Of a stretch of DNA of 22,478 bases, positions 19,817 to 22,478 are shown piece after piece; within the stretch, counting starts at the first letter, position 1, and each line of letters begins with the position of its first letter. Source of the DNA: Minisyncoccota bacterium. GTDB lineage: Bacteria; Patescibacteriota; Minisyncoccia; Phycocordibacterales; UBA1006. The stretch covers positions 1 to 22,478 of the forward strand of contig CALBVO010000047.1 in the NCBI GenBank assembly GCA_937970115.1, given 5' to 3'. Made by a program: the position numbers and the translations under genes. Under the pieces are notes generated by a model. That model saw nothing but the letters and a program-made list of their open reading frames with translations. It had not been told where the DNA came from and did no database searches.

Positions 19817-20941
19817 TTACTTATACCAAGTATCAGTACCAGGTACCGAAATTGGCCATCCTGAACCAAACGGTCTCTCGCTTGGAACTACATTGTCAAT
19901 ATCTACAATTAAAACTCCTCCTACATAGAAGTCATCATTGAAAACTGACCAAGTGTTGTATACATTCGATGGCCACCTTTGACCTCTTTGGAAGATCACC
20001 TGAGCATTATCTTGATCAGCATCACCTTCATCAGTAACAATATAGTTTTTATATTGCTTGAATGATTCAATCTCTGCAGCATCAGCACAGCCAATGGTAA
20101 AAGTTTTAATATGATTAGCATCTGTATCTCTTGTATCTAGATATGCTCTAGGTAAACTAGAAGCAGCATAATGAACATTTGGAACTCCATTGATATATTC
20201 ACTATCATCTAAGTATGTTCCAGGGCCAAGACTAGAATTTGAAGAATTATTCAAATTAAAATCTGGCTCAAAGGTCACATTATCAGACCAATCACCAAAT
20301 GGATCAGTTGTTGCCCAAATCATAGCTGTCAATAAATAACGTTTTCCAGTGTAAGAAGTAGATTCTTGGATACGGTATCCATAGGCATCTGGAATCCATG
20401 AATCAGAGGAACCACTCTTTTGAGAGTATTGTTTTGATTCTTTTTCCGTACCTGCGATATCTCGTTTTTCTGATCGAATTACCTTGGACGTTGAAAATAC
20501 ATCACTGACCTTCGATTCATCAACAGTAACATTTGTAATCATCATTTCTGATACATTATAAAGTTCTTTGCTTCTAGAAACAGAACCGCCTGATTTCGAT
20601 GCGTATTTTCCTGTCTGAATTTCAGTTTCGTTTTCTAATCCACTGATACCTTTATTAATTGTTTCATTAAAAGAAATTTCATTAGAATTCTCCCTTAATG
20701 GAATAAAACCACGAAAAGGTGTTCCTCCGAGTGAAAAATTATGCGTCACAACAACTGAGGATTTACTAATACCTAGTTGATCTATTCGCGATTCTAATTC
20801 TGAATACGGAATAGGAGTTTCAAACAAAACCTGAAAATTTGACTCAGTATTAACTACTGACTGGTCTTGCATTAGGTTTTCATCTTTTGAACACGAAGTT
20901 ATCATTGCTGAGATTGCGATGATCATAAGAAATTTTTTCAT
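19817..20941 (-). CDS. Exported lipoprotein with a Bacteroidota-style signal
   Basis: From the ATG at 20941 the protein opens MKKFLMIIAISAMITSCSKDEN: a short basic start, a hydrophobic core and a lipobox ITSC with C17 as the lipidation site, followed by SKDEN. An acidic/Ser stretch right after the Cys is the outer-membrane export signal typical of Bacteroidota lipoproteins. The upstream ATG at 20971 would add ten residues and spoil the signal. The mature ~357 residues are Ser/Thr/Asn-rich and probably beta-rich (for example SGGSVSRSKELYNVSEM, SWIPDAYGYRIQESTSYTGKRYLLTAMIWATTD), with a last part around KTFTIGCADAAEIESFKQYKNY. I recognise no enzymatic motif. In a CPR bacterium without an outer membrane this gene would be foreign or repurposed. 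Confidence 0.75.
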   Translation of the reverse strand: MKKFLMIIAISAMITSCSKDENLMQDQSVVNTESNFQVLFETPIPYSELESRIDQLGISKSSVVVTHNFSLGGTPFRGFIPLRENSNEISFNETINKGISGLENETEIQTGKYASKSGGSVSRSKELYNVSEMMITNVTVDESKVSDVFSTSKVIRSEKRDIAGTEKESKQYSQKSGSSDSWIPDAYGYRIQESTSYTGKRYLLTAMIWATTDPFGDWSDNVTFEPDFNLNNSSNSSLGPGTYLDDSEYINGVPNVHYAASSLPRAYLDTRDTDANHIKTFTIGCADAAEIESFKQYKNYIVTDEGDADQDNAQVIFQRGQRWPSNVYNTWSVFNDDFYVGGVLIVDIDNVVPSERPFGSGWPISVPGTDTWYK

Positions 20942-20965
20942 AAAAAGTGTATTAAATTGTTTATA

Positions 20966-20979
20966 GAACAAAATTGTTC
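20966..20979. promoter_or_regulatory. Inverted repeat between divergent genes, possible operator
   Basis: GAACAA-AA-TTGTTC lies in the 81-bp gap between the lipoprotein gene (minus) and the membrane-protein gene (plus). Its place between divergent starts fits a regulator site, but short AT-rich palindromes are common here. Confidence 0.2.
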
Positions 20980-21010
20980 GAAGTAAGATTAACTTATTTC
21001 TTTAAAAATG

Positions 21011-21016
21011 TAAAAT
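21011..21016 (+). promoter_or_regulatory. -10 of the 21023-21478 gene
   Basis: TAAAAT ends 6 nt before the ATG, as in the other leaderless genes; no good -35. Confidence 0.35.
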
Positions 21017-21022
21017 AGAGAC

Positions 21023-21478
21023 ATGAAAATCTTACGAACTTATTTTGGAGAAATAATTATCTCGCTATTTATTAATGTTGGGTTAATTTATGCCTTACTA
21101 TATATGATTAAATACAGTAACTTCATTAGTACCGACTATGTTACATTTCCACTTATCCTCTTAACCCCATTTTTACATATCTTCCTATTTCTATTTCTAA
21201 TAAAGAAAATTTTTAGAAGAAATAGATTATCTAATATAATTTTATATTTAACCACTAATAGTATTTATTTCTTATATTCATACTTGTCATATCGTTTTAC
21301 ATATCACCATTTTTATACGTACTCACCCTTTCCAGAAACTGGTCCGACAGAGACAGATCTTATCGTAGATACTTTTAGTAATATTTATTTTACAAGTAAG
21401 GTGAGTTTTATATTATTTTTTATAAGTTTATTATTTCTTATTTTATTTATTTTTATAAAGAAATACAAAAATAAATAA
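21023..21478 (+). CDS. Four-helix membrane protein, hypothetical
   Basis: This 151-residue protein is not recognised. It has four hydrophobic segments: about 9-30 (GEIIISLFINVGLIYALLYMI), 40-62 (TFPLILLTPFLHIFLFLFLI), 70-90 (NIILYLTTNSIYFLYSYLSY) and 125-146 (VSFILFFISLLFLILFIFI). A Pro/Thr/Glu-rich extramembrane loop separates the last two, and the tail is basic. It is divergent from the lipoprotein gene with 81 bp between starts, and convergent with the next gene, whose stop codon directly abuts its own with no terminator visible. Composition is extremely Ile/Leu/Phe/Tyr-rich, as for membrane proteins of AT-rich bacteria. It may have arrived together with the lipoprotein. Confidence 0.55.
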   Translation: MKILRTYFGEIIISLFINVGLIYALLYMIKYSNFISTDYVTFPLILLTPFLHIFLFLFLIKKIFRRNRLSNIILYLTTNSIYFLYSYLSYRFTYHHFYTYSPFPETGPTETDLIVDTFSNIYFTSKVSFILFFISLLFLILFIFIKKYKNK

Positions 21479-22276
21479 TCATTTCCATTCATCCCCCAAA
21501 AACTCTTCTGCCTGATTATTAAAATATTTAAGACCGTTCACATACACTGGTTTTGTATCAGAATAATCAACGGTGAACTCCTTGAAAAACATCTCGATCG
21601 AGAAATCAATATCAGTATTCATATATACTGCTTCTCCCATTCTGTCTCTGATACCTGTGAGCATATTATTCAAGTGTTGTATTTTCTCACCTACTTCATT
21701 CAAATGTCGTTCACCTGAAGGAGACACCTCTTCACCAACGATATTTGAGAGTTTTTTAATAGCATCTTTGAAGGCGAGCATTTGTCCATAGCTCTCACTA
21801 ATATCGTTATTATGTATCGCTAAGAACATAAATCCATAATGCTCTAGGATTGCTACTTGTTTTTTGTAATCCTGTACAAAGGTATATGAATCATCAAAAT
21901 AATAGAGACTTGATCCTGTGATAACTTTTGTTTTTTCTTCAATTGAAAAGATACTTGTTGTTTTTTCTTCAATAACAAGATCTCCCTTGTCTATATGACC
22001 CTGTATCTCTGCCGTCATTTTTTCTTTGGCTTTAATCCATCGACTCATGATGGTCTTGTGCTTGAGTTTTGTTCTACCTTCGTGCGTGTCATAAGTCTCG
22101 CTATTACAAAGCGGTGTGTATTCATCTATAAAGAGACCATCTTCAATAGACTCTCGAATAATCGTTTCAATTTCAATATGTAGGTTTGGCAGTGCCGATA
22201 CTTTCTCTCGTAAATCTTTTAGATCTTCAAATTCAATATCATGTTTTTCTGCTAATTTATACGCAAAATTAAACAT
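21479..22276 (-). CDS. Hypothetical protein, downstream member of a tandem paralogous pair
   Basis: A 265-residue soluble protein, not recognised. The first half is charged and largely helical (AEKHDIEFEDLKDLREKVSAL, KAKEKMTAEIQGHIDKGD). A conserved-looking middle follows (SSLYYFDDSYTFVQDYKKQVAILEHYGFMFLAIHNNDISE), then a helical C-terminus. The middle segment is repeated almost exactly in the partial gene immediately upstream. The stated start at 22276 has no -10 or Shine-Dalgarno at the usual spacing. In the same frame the codons just before the ATG read KLSNIVFNGYFAGYD, and KLSNIV also occurs inside this protein after the repeated segment. The ORF may therefore be the 3' remainder of a longer tandem gene after a frameshifting deletion. 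Confidence 0.5.
   Translation of the reverse strand: MFNFAYKLAEKHDIEFEDLKDLREKVSALPNLHIEIETIIRESIEDGLFIDEYTPLCNSETYDTHEGRTKLKHKTIMSRWIKAKEKMTAEIQGHIDKGDLVIEEKTTSIFSIEEKTKVITGSSLYYFDDSYTFVQDYKKQVAILEHYGFMFLAIHNNDISESYGQMLAFKDAIKKLSNIVGEEVSPSGERHLNEVGEKIQHLNNMLTGIRDRMGEAVYMNTDIDFSIEMFFKEFTVDYSDTKPVYVNGLKYFNNQAEEFLGDEWK
21827..21945. repeat. 119-bp exact direct repeat, copy A
   Basis: Identical to 22360-22478 (offset 533 bp). It encodes the segment from about SIEEKTKVITG to HYGFM on the minus strand. Sequence before the repeat is similar but diverged. Confidence 0.85.
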
Positions 22277-22478
22277 ATCATATCCCGCAAAGTAACCATT
22301 GAAGACAATATTAGATAATTTAAATCCTCGCTCACATCATTGTTATGTACTGCCAAAATCATAAATCCATAATGCTCTAGGATTGCTACTTGTTTTTTGT
22401 AATCCTGTACAAAGGTATATGAATCATCAAAATAATAGAGACTTGATCCTGTGATAACTTTTGTTTTTTCTTCAATTG
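22252..22478 (-). pseudogene. Upstream paralog, partial and frameshifted
   Basis: Read from the right edge, the minus strand encodes IEEKTKVITGSSLYYFDDSY and onward to FMILAVHNNDVSE, matching the downstream gene (FMFLAIHNNDISE). Then it diverges into DLNYLILSS and stops at 22252, inside the start of the downstream gene. Compared with that gene, the interval between the SE and KLSNIV codons is 5 nt instead of 39, a loss of 34 nt that breaks the frame. After the loss, KLSNIV reappears in the other frame. The 5' end lies beyond the window. Function is unknown. Confidence 0.55.
22360..22478. repeat. 119-bp exact direct repeat, copy B, ending at the window edge
   Basis: Identical to 21827-21945. 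Because the identity runs to the last base, the true repeat may be longer, or the edge may be an assembly break inside a repeat. Confidence 0.85.

Noticed and set aside
1..22478. CRISPR array, toxin-antitoxin pair or restriction-modification system
   Set aside because: No regularly spaced repeats, and no recognisable toxin, antitoxin, methyltransferase or Cas motifs were seen on either strand.

Overview
The window looks like a piece of a small, AT-rich genome of the Candidate Phyla Radiation (Patescibacteria, most likely a Parcubacteria/Paceibacteria-type lineage). This is inferred from protein character and cannot be proven from one window. The housekeeping proteins are reduced or reshaped: SMC is only about 756 residues, SecA lacks most of its helical wing and its C-terminal zinc motif, and bS16 carries a long acidic tail. 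Many ORFs are short and unrecognised, and the recombinase is of a type I associate with these genomes. TGA is read as a stop, so there is no sign of a recoded genetic code.

Left part (1-9250), information processing and envelope: the end of a NUDIX protein fused to a Rho_N-like domain, rnc, a mini-smc, three small minus-strand hypothetical genes each with its own hairpin terminator, a penicillin-binding D,D-carboxypeptidase, RNase R, and rpsP divergent from rnr. Between rpsP and secA lies a roughly 130-nt candidate RNA with its own promoter and terminator. It contains two strong hairpins that cannot form together.

Middle (9250-18300): secA, a DoxX-like membrane protein with a Cys-rich tail, a 42-codon basic microprotein, an orphan type IV pilin-like protein, a hypothetical protein with weak nuclease-like features, an EamA-type transporter broken by a one-base frameshift, recG, a two-helix membrane protein, and a receiver domain that has lost its phosphoacceptor aspartate.

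Right part (18300-22478), accessory: a duplicated 5' end of a tRNA-Ser next to the intact tRNA-Ser(GCU), and a 3'-truncated large serine recombinase flanked by an imperfect direct repeat. Then come a zinc-ribbon protein, a lipoprotein with a Bacteroidota-style signal, a four-helix membrane protein, and two tandem paralogous genes that share 119 identical bases, the second of which runs off the window.

A regulatory pattern runs through the window. At about ten genes a good -10 hexamer ends only 6-8 nt before the start codon, and none of these starts has a Shine-Dalgarno sequence. One (the carboxypeptidase) has a perfect TTGACA-N17-TATAAT promoter. Leaderless mRNAs are therefore probably the rule here, and this pattern was used to choose several start codons. 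Almost every gene ends in its own hairpin with A/T tails that can work in both directions, so most units appear to be single genes rather than operons.
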